A stretch of DNA of 64,000 nucleotides from Branchiostoma floridae (GCF_000003815.2 NC_049979.1:5290873-5354872); one strand, 5' to 3'; positions 13,301 to 42,862 are shown, counted from the first letter of the stretch. Program-made: numbers and translations. The notes: generated from the sequence alone by a model not told the origin.

Positions 13301-13622
13301 AAAACACTCCCAGATTCTGAGACAAAGCAATAAACTATATGGATGGTACCCAATGTAAATACAGATTGTCACAAGACGTGACTCTACCTGCACTGAGACA
13401 CTGTGGATTCAATGTTAAAACTGCAGTACAAATGCAATGGAAAGATAATTTAAGGAGCTAAACAATGAAACTGCGGGGCGAGATTTTATTCAGTGGGTAT
13501 AGTCAAGGATGTGCTGAAAGAGAGCTTCTGACTGTGCTAGTAACTATCCCACTCATTAATTGTCATGTTATAAATCTTGTTTTTCCTCCCTTTAATCATA
13601 TTCTAACTATTTTTTTTACAGA
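7324..13622 (+). CDS. Three-Ig-domain type I transmembrane receptor (10 exons)
   Basis: Spliced CDS of 1392 nt, 463 aa: 7324-7372, 8739-9176, 9474-9791, 10383-10658, 11487-11546, 11851-11949, 12263-12299, 12618-12684, 13117-13163 and base 13622. All introns are GT-AG and phases are consistent. Residues 1-16 are a signal peptide. Ig1 (about 20-160) is V-like with C51 and C141 and an N-glycosylation NGT at 136. Ig2 (163-268) and Ig3 (269-360) follow, one exon each, bounded by phase-1 introns as is normal for shuffled Ig exons. A short acidic stalk precedes the membrane helix (about 385-410), a KRR stop-transfer and a 50-residue tail with Y455-A-A-L. The family resembles nectin/CADM/IgSF adhesion or immune receptors by layout only; no orthologue is assigned. 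The start was chosen because the signal peptide begins there. Confidence 0.9.
8469..8680. repeat. TTCACCTTTATCCG MITE, copy 1
   Basis: GGCTCACCTTTATCCGAGGG and CCTATATCCGCTGTTT at left; CGGATAAAGGTGAACT at right. In Ig receptor intron 1. Confidence 0.75.
8739..9176 (+). CDS. Ig receptor exon 2: V-like Ig domain
   Basis: Follows a TTTCTCTGACAG acceptor and encodes a whole domain. B-strand cysteine lies in TLQC, the core tryptophan in ITWWK, and the F-strand cysteine in DNGTWVCEV (DxGxYxC variant). GC-rich relative to the flanking introns. Confidence 0.92.
9343..9372. repeat. GTT trinucleotide microsatellite
   Basis: About ten GTT units in intron 2 of the Ig receptor gene. Confidence 0.9.
9474..9791 (+). 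CDS. Ig receptor exon 3: second Ig domain
   Basis: Contains MMCNSTDGNPGPTLSWWNN (Cys plus core Trp) and DRYSCEAMH (YxC). Phase 1 at both ends. Several NxT/NxS sequons suggest glycosylation. Confidence 0.92.
10383..10658 (+). CDS. Ig receptor exon 4: third Ig domain (I-set)
   Basis: Clear I-set pattern: VVLECRASGQPEPVYVWRR and TSDEGRYECTAQNAF (DEGxYxC followed by A-x-N). Phase 1 at both ends. Confidence 0.93.
11487..11546 (+). CDS. Ig receptor exon 5: acidic juxtamembrane stalk
   Basis: Sixty nucleotides, phase 1-1, encoding an acidic stalk (EGETNEVELQVDDRVDA). Supported by a CCCACCCTGCAG acceptor, a GTGAGT donor and phase agreement with both neighbours. Confidence 0.8.
11851..11949 (+). CDS. 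Ig receptor exon 6: transmembrane helix
   Basis: Encodes a Gly/Val/Ile/Leu-rich segment (IIGGVIGAVLALVVVIVL onward) ending HLLKRR, a typical stop-transfer; donor GTAAGA. Confidence 0.92.
12263..12299 (+). CDS. Ig receptor exon 7: cytoplasmic mini-exon
   Basis: Thirty-seven nucleotides (TTPNVYKEPAQ) between a TTACCTTAG acceptor and GTAGGT donor; phase 1 in, phase 2 out. NVYKEP offers one tyrosine. Confidence 0.75.
12618..12684 (+). CDS. Ig receptor exon 8: cytoplasmic tail
   Basis: Encodes QPITAEVTNLEIEMEAPETT-PK; enters phase 2 and exits phase 0. The donor GTGCAG is weak but keeps the frame with exon 9. Confidence 0.72.
13117..13163 (+). CDS. Ig receptor exon 9: YAAL tail
   Basis: Encodes EKEAAEYAALKDSEA plus TG. 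Splicing to the acceptor at 13620-13621 makes TGA at the junction. If the donor is not used, the frame reads one extra Trp and then TGA. Either way the protein ends here. An AATAAA at 13329-13334 could serve an unspliced terminal exon. Confidence 0.75.
13183..13310. repeat. Half copy of the GGCCACACC MITE family
   Basis: Begins TAGGCCACACCAAATTTATT followed by TTGTTGCTTCTCGG. It matches the ends of full elements at 33.62 and 42.89 kb. The opposite terminus is not found. It starts 20 bp after the exon 9 donor. Confidence 0.65.
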
Positions 13623-14433
13623 TCTCCTTTGGTGAAAGCTGATATGTTTGAGCCATGTTGGTACATCAAGAAACAAAGTTTTTGTAAAGTAGACATAGAT
13701 TCTGCATTTTGTGAAAGGCAATGATTTAAAGTTTTGATTTCAAGTCCCTGGTGTTGATATAACGCAAGTTGGCTGTGAGTGGTCATATCAGATTAGGCCC
13801 TAGTAAGATGATATCTTGTAATAAGACAGTATACTGTACACTCATACACATGCACACAATGCTTTCTTTCCTTCTCTCAAGCATGCATACTTGCACACAG
13901 AATACATGCCACAATGTTTTGGATCACTAATATTTCGATGTAACACCGAAATGCAAACTATTATTTTCAATTCTTAGAGTATCTATAGACATTAGTTAAT
14001 GATGAAAGACAGGGATTTTAATGATAAATTAATGAAAAGTGCTCTCTACTGCTTGTTGAATATCTGTCGAACATAATGAAATTGCTTTAATTGTTTTTGT
14101 TTGTCCATACATTGTATGTACTTAAATTTAGACAATCATGATTCACAATATATATTGTTGTTTTACTTCTTCCCAACATGTGTTGAGCAGCTTATCTAAA
14201 GCACAGATAGTAGTGAAGCATTCTCTGGTTAGGAAAATCATGACTCAATATTGAAATTTTAACTGTATTTTGCTTCGGACTGTTCCATGCATGCAGCCTT
14301 GTGTGGTGTGCTTTCCTTTGAATGAAATGTAGCTGTTCTTTGAACACAGCATTGTGTGTGACTTGTTTTACTTGCAGTGCCGTACATTTTAACTTGTTTT
14401 ACTTTCGGTATGTTCTGATATGAAGACTGCATA

Positions 14434-14865
14434 CTAGGAGTGGGTACCGGTATGGTGTACTGGTACAAAACCATTTTTTTCTTATTGGACAGGTCAAGAA
14501 AAAACGGACCTGAAAAAAATTGGTGGACTGGATTTTGGAACTATTGGAAAATATGATCAGGCATTCACACGTTTTGGGGCTCACCGGTCGAAGAAAATAA
14601 CAAGGGCGAAGCAGAGTAGAGCCTATAGTCATTTCTACCAAGTTTTACAGCGAAAAGTACAGAGGCAGTAAGCCTTGCATTTTAAAATGCCAGTAGGAGT
14701 CGAATACTCCACAAAACAGATTTCTTTGTAGCAAAATGGACCATTGTTTTGAGTATCGTCCATTCACAAGTTTTCACATACTGAATCAGGTCCAGTTTCA
14801 GGTCCTGATCCTCTGGACCTTAACCGAACCTGGACCTGAATTTTCTGTTCCTGTACCCACCCCTA
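14434..14865. repeat. hAT-like MITE, TAGGGGTGGGTAC family
   Basis: Ends TAGGAGTGGGTACCGG and CCTGTACCCACCCCTA are inverted. Interior arms carry alternating GGACCTGAA / TTCAGGTCC motifs. Same family as 32535-33191, but without the nested insertion found there. No matching flanking duplication is seen here. Confidence 0.8.
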
Positions 14866-16517
14866 GTTGACAAAAAGGAAGTTTCTCTATAACCTCCTTG
14901 CTGACACAAGATACGACTCAACGTCTTGTCTCTGAGAAATTTATTTTCATGATGTTCTGACTTCCAGACATTTGCCATCCTGTTATCGTCATACTTACAT
15001 GCATGGCATTCAGAGGCTTATCCGCCTCCGATACATATTCCTCTTATTCCATAGAGATCTCTTTGCAAGCATATAACTCATCTGTTCAGAGGTCTTCCTA
15101 CTTTTTAAGACAACAAGCAGTCCGCTAGTCTCATCAGTCAAATAAGTTTACAGGTAAATGGACAGTGCCATTTCCAACAAGTTCAGAGAACACACATCGT
15201 ATTAAACTTACAAAACATGAAATGCAAATCCGGGTTGAAACTTCACAATAATACTGTTCCATATTATCCAAACATACATGCTCTACAGGTATTCACAATA
15301 GAATATACATATTCATGTCCTTGGACAGTCAGTCATTATCATGCATCTTACAAAAAGAGATTTTGAAATTTCCTTATCCCTATGTACAAGGCTTTGTTAG
15401 ACAACACACAATATTACAGGGAAACACAAATTCACAATATAGATCTCGAAGCTTGTTTCACACTTCTTCTTTTTTTTTTACATAAGATTGCAAATTAGTG
15501 TTTACACCGATCCACCTTTACCTGACAAAAAAACAAAAACATTTCTGTCTTCTTGAACAACAACTTTGCCCATGTACAGCATCAGTGACTGTAGGGATGT
15601 ATATGGCATTTCATACACGTGACACGGCTCCACACAACAAGAAAAGCTTAGGATTGACCAGCAAGACAACAGGTCGACATTGAGCACACACTATATTAGG
15701 CAGCAGACAGAACTAACGTACATTCTAATTTAGAATTGTAAAAACAGACCTTTAATCTTTCTTAAACACGGGTCAACAATTAGGAAGATACCTTCTATCC
15801 TTTGACATCTATGGACAGCTAGCAATTGGAAAACTATTCACACATCCACAACAAAAACCTTTCTAAACAACATATTTGACAAACTACGAAAAATGTAGCT
15901 CGAAGATAAAGTCGACAAATTTGTTGTGTTGGAAAGTTTGTTCAGGTGCTAGAAGGTCTTCCTCTTTTGGTTAAGGTAGAAATATTCTTTCAACTCTTCT
16001 TAACAAAGCCTAACTTTTGAATTTTCACATGTCCTTCACTCTAGACAGCACATTCCATACACTATGAAAAGGCCTACAACAGCACGACGTATTCTATCAA
16101 CAGCAGAGGGAAGTGACGTGTGGGCATTCTTATTCTAACAAATCAGACTCCATGAGTAAGATGAGAAAGATTCGTCCAACTCTTCAAAGCAAAGTAGAGC
16201 AGATTATTCATCAGGAATTCTGTGATGCTGTGTGGACAGGTCCCCATCATTCTGAAGACAGTGACATCTACCTAACAAGCCTCCACCTGAATAGCCTAGC
16301 CTGATTAAATCTCGCTTATAGCAGCCCGCCCAACATCCGCCGCCCTCTGTGGGGAGGGGCCAGTTACAGCCCCGGACAGCAGAGTTTGTGTTACACAGAC
16401 TACTGTATAGCCTAGCTGGACGACATTGTGGCTGTAAACCTTTTACAGTCAAAGAAGTACAAATATTGTGCCTCATGTTCTCTACATTCTAAATTGCAGT
16501 TGCAGATATGTCTGTTT

Positions 16518-16816
16518 GGCTATGTTCATTTGATTATATGGATGACATCCTCTAGGAACCCCAAAACTGAGGCAAGCATGCAAATAAAAAAAATTTTGAC
16601 CAAAATAAGTTGCTCTCATTATGAAATCTATGTGGTCATCTTCTCTGACCTTTGAATACCCTATGACATACAGTATACTTTTTCCGATATTTGTTTTTGC
16701 AATCCAGTCGGACATTTGCTTTGTATGATTTACAGTATGGTTGAAATCAATTTTTTTTACCGGCTAAAAATTGATGCACGCACGGATGTCATCCATATAA
16801 GCAAATCAACATGGCC
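16518..16816. repeat. MITE, ATGTTGATTTGATTATATGG family
   Basis: Left GGCTATGTTCATTTGATTAT and right AAATCAACATGGCC are inverted. AACCCCAAAACTGA and AAAATTGATGC form an inner pair. A second copy is at 23057-23430 and a terminal fragment near 12.91-12.98 kb. Confidence 0.7.
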
Positions 16817-17439
16817 TTATGGAGCATCAGCAGTTCACTGCTACTCCCTTGTGCTTTCCTTGTGAAGTTTTCTTGATGTAGGGAGTGAACAAAGGGGGTT
16901 GATATCACACAACCATGCTTTAAGCTCAAGCTCTTGTCTTGAGTGGAGTCAACAGAAACATGAAACACTTGTACACCTGCAGAGATGATGACCACCTGAA
17001 GATAACAATAGCCACAGTGAGGCACAAAGTTACAAAATGACAAGACCACAATCTGTCAAAAGACACAACAAGAACAACAAGCATCTCCTTACAGCAGTAA
17101 CAATAGACTTAAAACATGTTGCAACATGTCGCAGTCTTTGAGGTACAGTCAAGGCTCACTCACTAATGTCATTCAAATGTTTGGCACATGCTGCAGAGCA
17201 TTTACAGTTCTGAATTTAGAATATGGCAGGCAAGAAATTGTTTCTTTCAATAGCGAGTTCTTCGAAGATTGTATGCTTCCAAGACTTGAAGATGTAGTCA
17301 AAGCAATGTTCATATACATGAATGACAGAGTCAGTCAACTTCACTCAAACACTGAATCAGAATCTGTCCGTCTGGCACTGGGACCCTTACTACTCTTGCT
17401 CTACTGCTAAAATCGGAACTCCTCTCAGAGATTGGGAAA

Positions 17440-17745
17440 GTAGCACAATTTTTTTTGATAGTTCCAAATTACTGACAGCTCAAGCCTACATGGTTTCTCA
17501 AGATTTCAGGAAAACAGCATCATATTTTCATTCTGAAAAGGATCCGTTTTTTAAAAGTTCCAAATTTAATACCGACAGCTCAAGCCAACATGGTTTATCA
17601 AGCTTTCAGCGATATGGCGTCATATTTTCATCCCAAAAGGACCCATTTTTTAAAACTTCCAAATTATCGACAGCTCAAGTGTACATGGTTTATCAAGCTT
17701 TCAGCCAAACAGCATCATATTCTCATAGGAACAAAAGGATCCGTG
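17440..17745. repeat. Three-unit tandem repeat, ~110 bp
   Basis: Three diverged units each contain TTCCAAATT, GACAGCTCAAG, ACATGGTTT, TCAAG and CATCATATT in the same order. Units differ by indels not in multiples of three, so the repeat is not maintained as protein sequence. Confidence 0.75.
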
Positions 17746-18936
17746 ATTGTCAGATAAAAATGACAAACGATGCTTTGAGAAACAACAGTCGTCTGACAAT
17801 CAACTCAGAACACCTATTCGGACTTAACAAGCATCCTCACAACTTTGGTTGCAAAATGCACACCCGACAGAGCTCAAAGTTGCTTTCCTTTGCTCAGATA
17901 TACCAACTTCATGCATGTATCCCCTGGGACAGCTGTATCAGTGATCTACAGTACCTGGGACAGGTGGAGGCCATCTATTGGTTTTAGTCTGTTCTATAGG
18001 AATGTCCTAAGATGATGGCATTTCATTAACAATAGAGCATACTTTTATAAAAGACCTTCCGAAGCTCATCAGCTGAAACAAACTGCCATCTGCAGTACTA
18101 TCAACCACCTCCTGTGTAGCCCACAGAATAATGAGTGTACCCCTTACTCTAAAAAGCTCCTGAGTCATATAAGTTACCACATCCAAACACAACCACCTTG
18201 TAGAAACAGCTGCTGTACCCGCACAGGAGCAGCTACACACACATGTATCACACGAGGAGGAGACAAAGACATCAACACGTTCATCCAGAAGGCAGAATTG
18301 GCAGGATGGTAGGAATTAGTTAGTTTTTTTGTAGTATCTCTCTTTAAGTTCTCTGTAACATGTTGACAGGTACTCATATTTATACAAATAAGTAACAGTT
18401 TTGCACTCATATATAAAGCCACAAAAATATCACAATGACTACATTCCAGTAGTTTGCACTTCTTGCTCTTTAAAAAAAAATCTGGCGATTATCCCATAAA
18501 AACTTCTATAGCTATCCAATCACAGGATGGGAGCCAGTAACTGCATCAGTTGACTGCACAAAAACATCATCCATTGCACAAGAAAAAAACAGCAAAAATG
18601 TCTCCACTGGTAAAACAGGCTCATATATATATAGGTTCTGTACATTGCTACACTATCACTAAATACAATCACATATCATCACAAGAAGAGGTCCTATCAA
18701 GGAAAACAAAGTTGGTTGTAGGAATTTTTCAGTGTGTTTGAGAAAAACATTGGTGCTTGTGCAAGAGACCGGATACAACTTTTGTAGGCAACACTCTGCC
18801 GTGTCACTTGCCTTCCATCGAGTGAGACTGTTGTACTTTTCTTGTAAGTTTTCATATAGCATCTTTGCATAAAGACGGTGCTTGGAGTACAAACCAGAGA
18901 ATGACTAGCAGCAGGACCTGTGCATACACTTCCCTT

Positions 18937-38417
<19,481 letters not shown>

Positions 38418-38867
38418 GATGTTGTTCCTTGTTCTAGGTACACACCCCTCGCCCTCCGATAACCACGGCCTCTAGCTAGCTTCGGGGATGCACAGCTCTC
38501 TTCATCTCCGTCTTTACAAGATCAGCAACTACTTAAGATTTTCTCAAAATTATGAAGACGTCAGAAACGACTGTTCAAGACGGCAATTGAATATTTTGCC
38601 CAGCAGTTTTTACCTGATCTGAGGAGCAGTGTTTTCTTCCCAACCTAAGGCGAAGCATTCCCAGCATGCCCCAGGGCTTGTTGACATGCAGGGTGCAGCG
38701 TGAAGGTCTCTCGCCGATTCCGGCCGATTCTGCGGATTTTCGGTTATCTACTGATCTTTCACGCAGTTGTCTGGTTTAGGCTGTAGTAACTTAACATTCG
38801 AGTCTATCCAAGGACGGAGCAATAATAATCTTTGCATACGGTGGAAGCGGAAATGACGTCAGCTAAA
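38418..38867. promoter_or_regulatory. Bidirectional PKC/ISCA2 promoter interval
   Basis: 450 bp between two divergent start codons, locally GC-enriched with no repeat seen. Near ISCA2 an ETS-like GCGGAAA directly joins a CRE palindrome TGACGTCA (38847-38861), and a YY1-type AAAATGGCGGC (38865-38875) overlaps the start codon. No TATA box is seen. Shared control is inferred from spacing. Confidence 0.65.
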
Positions 38868-38908
38868 ATGGCGGCTCTGGGTCGGACGGGACTTTCGTCA
38901 TTCTCTAG
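38868..38908 (+). CDS. ISCA2: ISCA2 exon 1: presequence start
   Basis: Encodes [13 protein letters not shown] plus AG; donor GTCAGT. The ATG sits in a YY1-type AAAATGGCGGC context. First intron is 1.5 kb. Confidence 0.88.
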
Positions 38909-41900
38909 GTCAGTTGTCATTTTGGCCTCTAACTTTAATACTGACGTTAAGTCTAGGTCCACCTCAGCCACAAAACTTCAATATTAGCTTAGTGTTGTTT
39001 TTGGAACTGTAAAATTTCGGCATGGCAACTGCCGCGTAAATAATTGACGTTATTTATGCGTGTGGGTGGGAGTTTGGGAGTGGGTGGGTGGAGCATGTTG
39101 CGTAAGTTGTTGCCAGAAGCGCAGAGGATTTGCCTCAAAGGCACCCGTGGGCAGTAAAAACTCAGAAAATAATTAATGCGTTCTTATTTCTTGGAAACCA
39201 TGGATTGAACAGATCAATATAGATAACAGCGACCTCACGTGTTCCTACATGTTAGTGAATTCAAGGTTTTCCTGAAACATACCTACACTGCACTGTTTTA
39301 TGTTTACTAGTGTTGGTGGGCGAAGATATATCTAAAGTCTAGGTGCCTGTTTGTTTGAGTGTGTGTCCATATGTAGCTCTGAGTTGTGCTATACTCATAA
39401 TGTTTTAATGTACACATAAACAGTAACATGTTATTAACGTTAAACCACAACCAGAAACTACTTAGCAAAATACTTTATTTTTCACCTGGGTAAGTTTGCA
39501 GTAATTAATTAAGTTACTTCGTTAAGAAAGCTATAGCTATACAAGATGTGTCATGTTAATATATGACTTAAGAATAAAGTCCTTATATGTTCTCTAGCTT
39601 TAACCACTGAAACTGGCTTGACAAGTAGGTTTGATAAGTCACTGTCAGGTGACAACAGGAAGAAGTACTATTCTCCACTTACACACTTCCCATAATTAAG
39701 TGCGAGAGGGTTCCGGATATGGATGTTACTTGGATGCTACCACAGTTGCTCAGGGTGCGAAACCAGGGTGGAACCAGCTAAAACCTTCAGTACGAGGGCG
39801 GAAAAGCATATAAACTAATAAGTTGTCTGGCGAATATAGTACAGTTATCATTTGGGCCGAGAATCTTACAAGTTTTGTGGTCAGAAGTAACTACCTAACA
39901 CGTGCACCACTGTGGCTGTTAGTTGGTTTCTTCCGATGACCTCAAGGGCCACACCTTGGCGTTTCGTCTGCAGCCTTTGTTTTTTTCCTGTCGGAAAGTG
40001 ATTAAACCATTGTCCTGTGATCGGTTCCACACCAAACTATCATCTCCTTGATGTTTTCTGTGTTCAAAATTGGTTAGAACCAATTTTCTGTGCCCTTGGA
40101 GTCAGTTCCGGAGTTCGGAGCAGCCATATCCGGAACCCTCTCGCACTTAATTATGGGAAGTGTGTAAGTGGAGAATTAGCTCTCTCCTTGGTGCCCCACC
40201 CAGTACATCTTTTTTTTTGTCATATATAGGACTAGTAGCAATTTCCCTTTCTTCTGGTCAACACATAGAGCAGGTGTCTAGCCAGTTTCCTTTTCTATGT
40301 CAGCTGACAATCCTCTCCTGTCTCATCATATACATGTACAATCATGAACTTATAAGCATGCCTCCTACCAGTTGTATTGTAAACTGCAGCTAGGCCACCT
40401 TGCTCACTTTGAAAAATGGTTCCATGTATTTCAGGGTGGCAATAAGACCACAGGTGATCCACAAGAGTAGACAACTTCTCACCGTTTCGAGCCGTTCCTG
40501 GTTGCCAAAGACTTCCTTTCCCGTCAGTGGTGGCAGCAGATTCCTCAGTACAGAGGCCTTAGCTGCAAACAGCCTCGAGGAGCTCCGTCTCAGCGACAGC
40601 TGCGTTAAGGTTAGCCTCCGTAGCAGGCTCTCTGGGGCCTTTTTTTGGCTCATAATGCACTTTTGCTGGCCATTTTTTTTTACTGCCGGGGCCAATGAAT
40701 CACCCAGTACAAAAAGAAATGGCCAGCAAAAGTGTATTATGAGCTGAAAAAATGCCCCAGAGAGCCTGCTACGGAGGCTATGTTAAGATGCAGTTCTCAC
40801 TCGGCAAAATGTCTCACCAAGGGCTTCCCTGTTGTACCCGGAATAGTTCAGTCATTTAGACAAACTTTTCATTGTTTGGGGGAATTTGTAGTGTATGCCA
40901 TATTTATAACACCAGCCTACGGGTTAGAAAAGTCATCAACACTTTTTTCTCAAACATGAATTTGTAGCCAATTGAATAATTGATATTAGCAGAAGCTAAA
41001 TTATATTTTATGATCCTGAATAATACCAATTGACAGTTTCTGTGTTTTGTTTCTGTTCATCTTCCAGCAACTGAAGAAAATCAGTGAGAAAGATGAATTG
41101 TTGAGAGTTGTTGTTGAAGGGGGTGGATGTTCAGGGTTCCAGTACAAGTTTGAACTAGACAAGAATATTGGTGAAGAGGACAGGTGAGGAGACCTCCTAT
41201 TTATCATGCAGTAGTGTTTTCTTATTATACAAAATGAGAGTTTATTTTCCTTGCCTGATGACAATTGAGGTGCCCAGTGAAACACAAATGTTTTCCACAT
41301 TTTCATGGCACAATTCAGGATGTTCTGTGACAGACATTCGTCAAAAGGGAAAAAACAATTTACAAAACAAGTTACCTCATCAACAAGCTTCCCAGCTTGC
41401 ACCTAAACTATGAAATCTCCTTAGGCTTAGGTCACATTTCCAAACCGGGGCCCGGCCGGGATGTTTTAAGAAACGAAAAGTTAAAATGTATACCTAGAAA
41501 TATACACATATCATGCCCACAAGTCTTATTTTGACATTTTGTGTATTTTGATGTCTTTTATTGCTCCCGAAAGCAGCCCGGCTGGGTCCTGGTTTGGAAA
41601 TGTGACCTAAGCCTCAGACAGTTCCAACACATTTGTTAAGGCCCTGTGCTTGGCTTTTTTTCTTGAGCAGACGTTGACTGTTTTGGATTGATTATAGCCT
41701 CTATAGGACAGCTACAGATTCTGAAAAAGCATAAGATGGACAAAATTCTTGATGTAAGTTGTACCACTCGGCATTGCCATATCATGAACACATTCGATGG
41801 TGCTATATTTCATTTTCTCTCTTTGTTCTACCCAGGGTATTTACAAAAGATGGAGTGGGAGTTGCCATAGACAAGGAGTCGTTAGATTTCCTGAAGGGCT

Positions 41901-42013
41901 CCACGATTGACTATCACGAAGAACTGATCCGATCCGCATTTCGCATCATCAACAATCCTAACGCTGACCATGGCTGCTCATGCGGTGCCTCCTTCTCGCT
42001 GAAACTGGACTGA
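38868..42013 (+). CDS. ISCA2: Iron-sulfur cluster assembly 2, mitochondrial (4 exons)
   Basis: A-type scaffold/carrier working with ISCA1 and IBA57 in mitochondrial [4Fe-4S] maturation. Exons 38868-38908, 40435-40609, 41068-41183, 41836-42013; 510 nt, 169 aa. Residues 1 to about 52 are Arg/Ser-rich with almost no acidic residues, a mitochondrial presequence. LRLSDSCVK opens the conserved domain. Cluster-binding cysteines are C93 ([11 protein letters not shown]), C158 and C160 (GCSCGASFS). An in-frame upstream ATG at 38853 would add MTSAK, but it lies inside the CRE and may not be transcribed. The 3' end is duplicated beyond a transposon (42747-42843); AATAAA follows at 42863. Confidence 0.95.
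39670..40176. repeat. 507-bp element with 53-bp identical inverted ends
   Basis: 39670-39722 and 40124-40176 are exact reverse complements as read (ATTCTCCACTTACACACTTC onward). The interior is unique. Identity of the arms suggests a recent insertion or gene conversion. In ISCA2 intron 1; no clear target duplication. Confidence 0.88.
40435..40609 (+). CDS. ISCA2: ISCA2 exon 2: presequence to domain start
   Basis: Encodes [20 protein letters not shown] through [19 protein letters not shown] to SCVK. Phase 2 in, 0 out. The donor GTTAGC is made of host GT followed by the first bases of a MITE. Confidence 0.92.
40612..40780. repeat. MITE inserted at the ISCA2 exon 2 splice donor
   Basis: 169 bp with ~70-bp inverted ends beginning TAGCCTCCGTAGCAGGCTCT. 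Flanks CGTTAAGGT (40603-40611) and TGTTAAGAT (40781-40789) match at 7 of 9. The left flank is exon end plus the intron GT. Confidence 0.85.
41068..41183 (+). CDS. ISCA2: ISCA2 exon 3: first cluster cysteine
   Basis: Encodes [39 protein letters not shown]93 lies in the invariant GGGCSGFQY. Phase 0 in, 2 out. Confidence 0.95.
41836..42013 (+). CDS. ISCA2: ISCA2 exon 4: C-terminal CxC and stop
   Basis: Encodes [35 protein letters not shown] and [14 protein letters not shown], then TGA. Full match to the A-type C-terminus. Confidence 0.95.
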
Positions 42014-42040
42014 AAATAGATTGAAGCACAGACAAGACTC

Positions 42041-42746
42041 TTGAACTAGTTTAACTGTAATATCCAACACAAAAATTGGACCCACCCAAACCTTCAACTG
42101 AAAAGCATGAGTCTTTGTCAAGGAATGAACAAACCACTGCTGTTATGATGCCACCGACTCTGGTCATGGATGGTTGTAAAGCTCTGATGTAGATGGCTTC
42201 TTTAATCCCTCTAGCAAGTGGATGCCATAGACTTGAATGAATGATTTTATTTGTAAAACATTGCAGCTTGGTAGCTGAATTGCGCGTTACATTACACTAA
42301 TTGTGGGTTATCTCCACATACATAAATTAACACAATCATCGTGAGTAAAACTAGGCTATTGAATCTCTGCATAAATCTACACGGTATATTCCGACAGTTT
42401 ACGCAGACATTGACACATACACTTTAGGACACTAGTCGCCACTTGCGTACAGTAGATCTAAGGCACGTGGGATGAAGGACAACGCATGTCTTTTAGTCTT
42501 GCTGATCATTGTTGCACGATATGGTACCTGCACGATATGGTACCTGCAACTTATGATCCACTGATCACTGAGTCACATGTCCTATCTGCATAACGCGGCG
42601 TCACGACAGTAGTGGATTGTCCATTCCTTGACAAAGACTGGTGCTTTTCAGTTGAAAATTTTGGGAGTCCAATTTTTGTGTTGAATATTACAGTTAAACT
42701 AGTTCAAGAATGACTTCTACCAACACAGATGAACTTTCAAGTACAA
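42041..42746. repeat. Foldback-family element in ISCA2 3' region
   Basis: 706 bp, ends related to 29353-29716 (TTGAACTAGTTTAACTGTAA / reverse). The left end lacks about 40 bp present at the right (GTTCATCTGTGTTGGTAGAA). It lies exactly between two 97-bp copies of the ISCA2 3' end. If ISCA2 polyadenylates at 42863, it is part of the 3' UTR. Confidence 0.82.
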
Positions 42747-42843
42747 CATCATCAACAATCCTAACGCTGACCATGGCTGCTTTTGTGGGGCCTCCTTCTC
42801 GCTGAAACTGGACTGAAAATAGATTGAAGCACAAACAATGCTC
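42747..42843 (+). pseudogene. Duplicate of the ISCA2 last-exon end
   Basis: 97 bp matching 41944-42040 at about 93%. It keeps the frame and TGA and encodes [22 protein letters not shown], so C-x-C survives but Ser becomes Phe. There is no acceptor in front, so it is not a functional exon by itself. Confidence 0.88.
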
Positions 42844-42862
42844 GTTTAGGCACACAATGGAC

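Larger units (their letters stand above)
13650..18936. other. Convergent gap; possible long PKC 3' UTR
   Basis: No coding exon is recognised between the Ig receptor stop and the PKC stop. It holds MITEs (14434-14865, 16518-16816), a threefold tandem repeat (17.44-17.74 kb) and otherwise unique AT-rich sequence. On the - strand an AATAAA lies at 14940-14945, so the PKC mRNA could run about 4 kb past its stop; this is inference only. The longest open frame here (17322-17987, +) overlaps the tandem repeat and is judged non-coding. Confidence 0.4.

Noticed and set aside
17322-17987. 221-codon open frame on + strand
   Set aside because: No family resemblance; overlaps a tandem repeat whose units differ by non-triplet indels; no plausible splice context.
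41944-42843. Second copy as an alternative ISCA2 terminal exon
   Set aside because: It has no acceptor of its own directly upstream; the sequence before it is transposon end.
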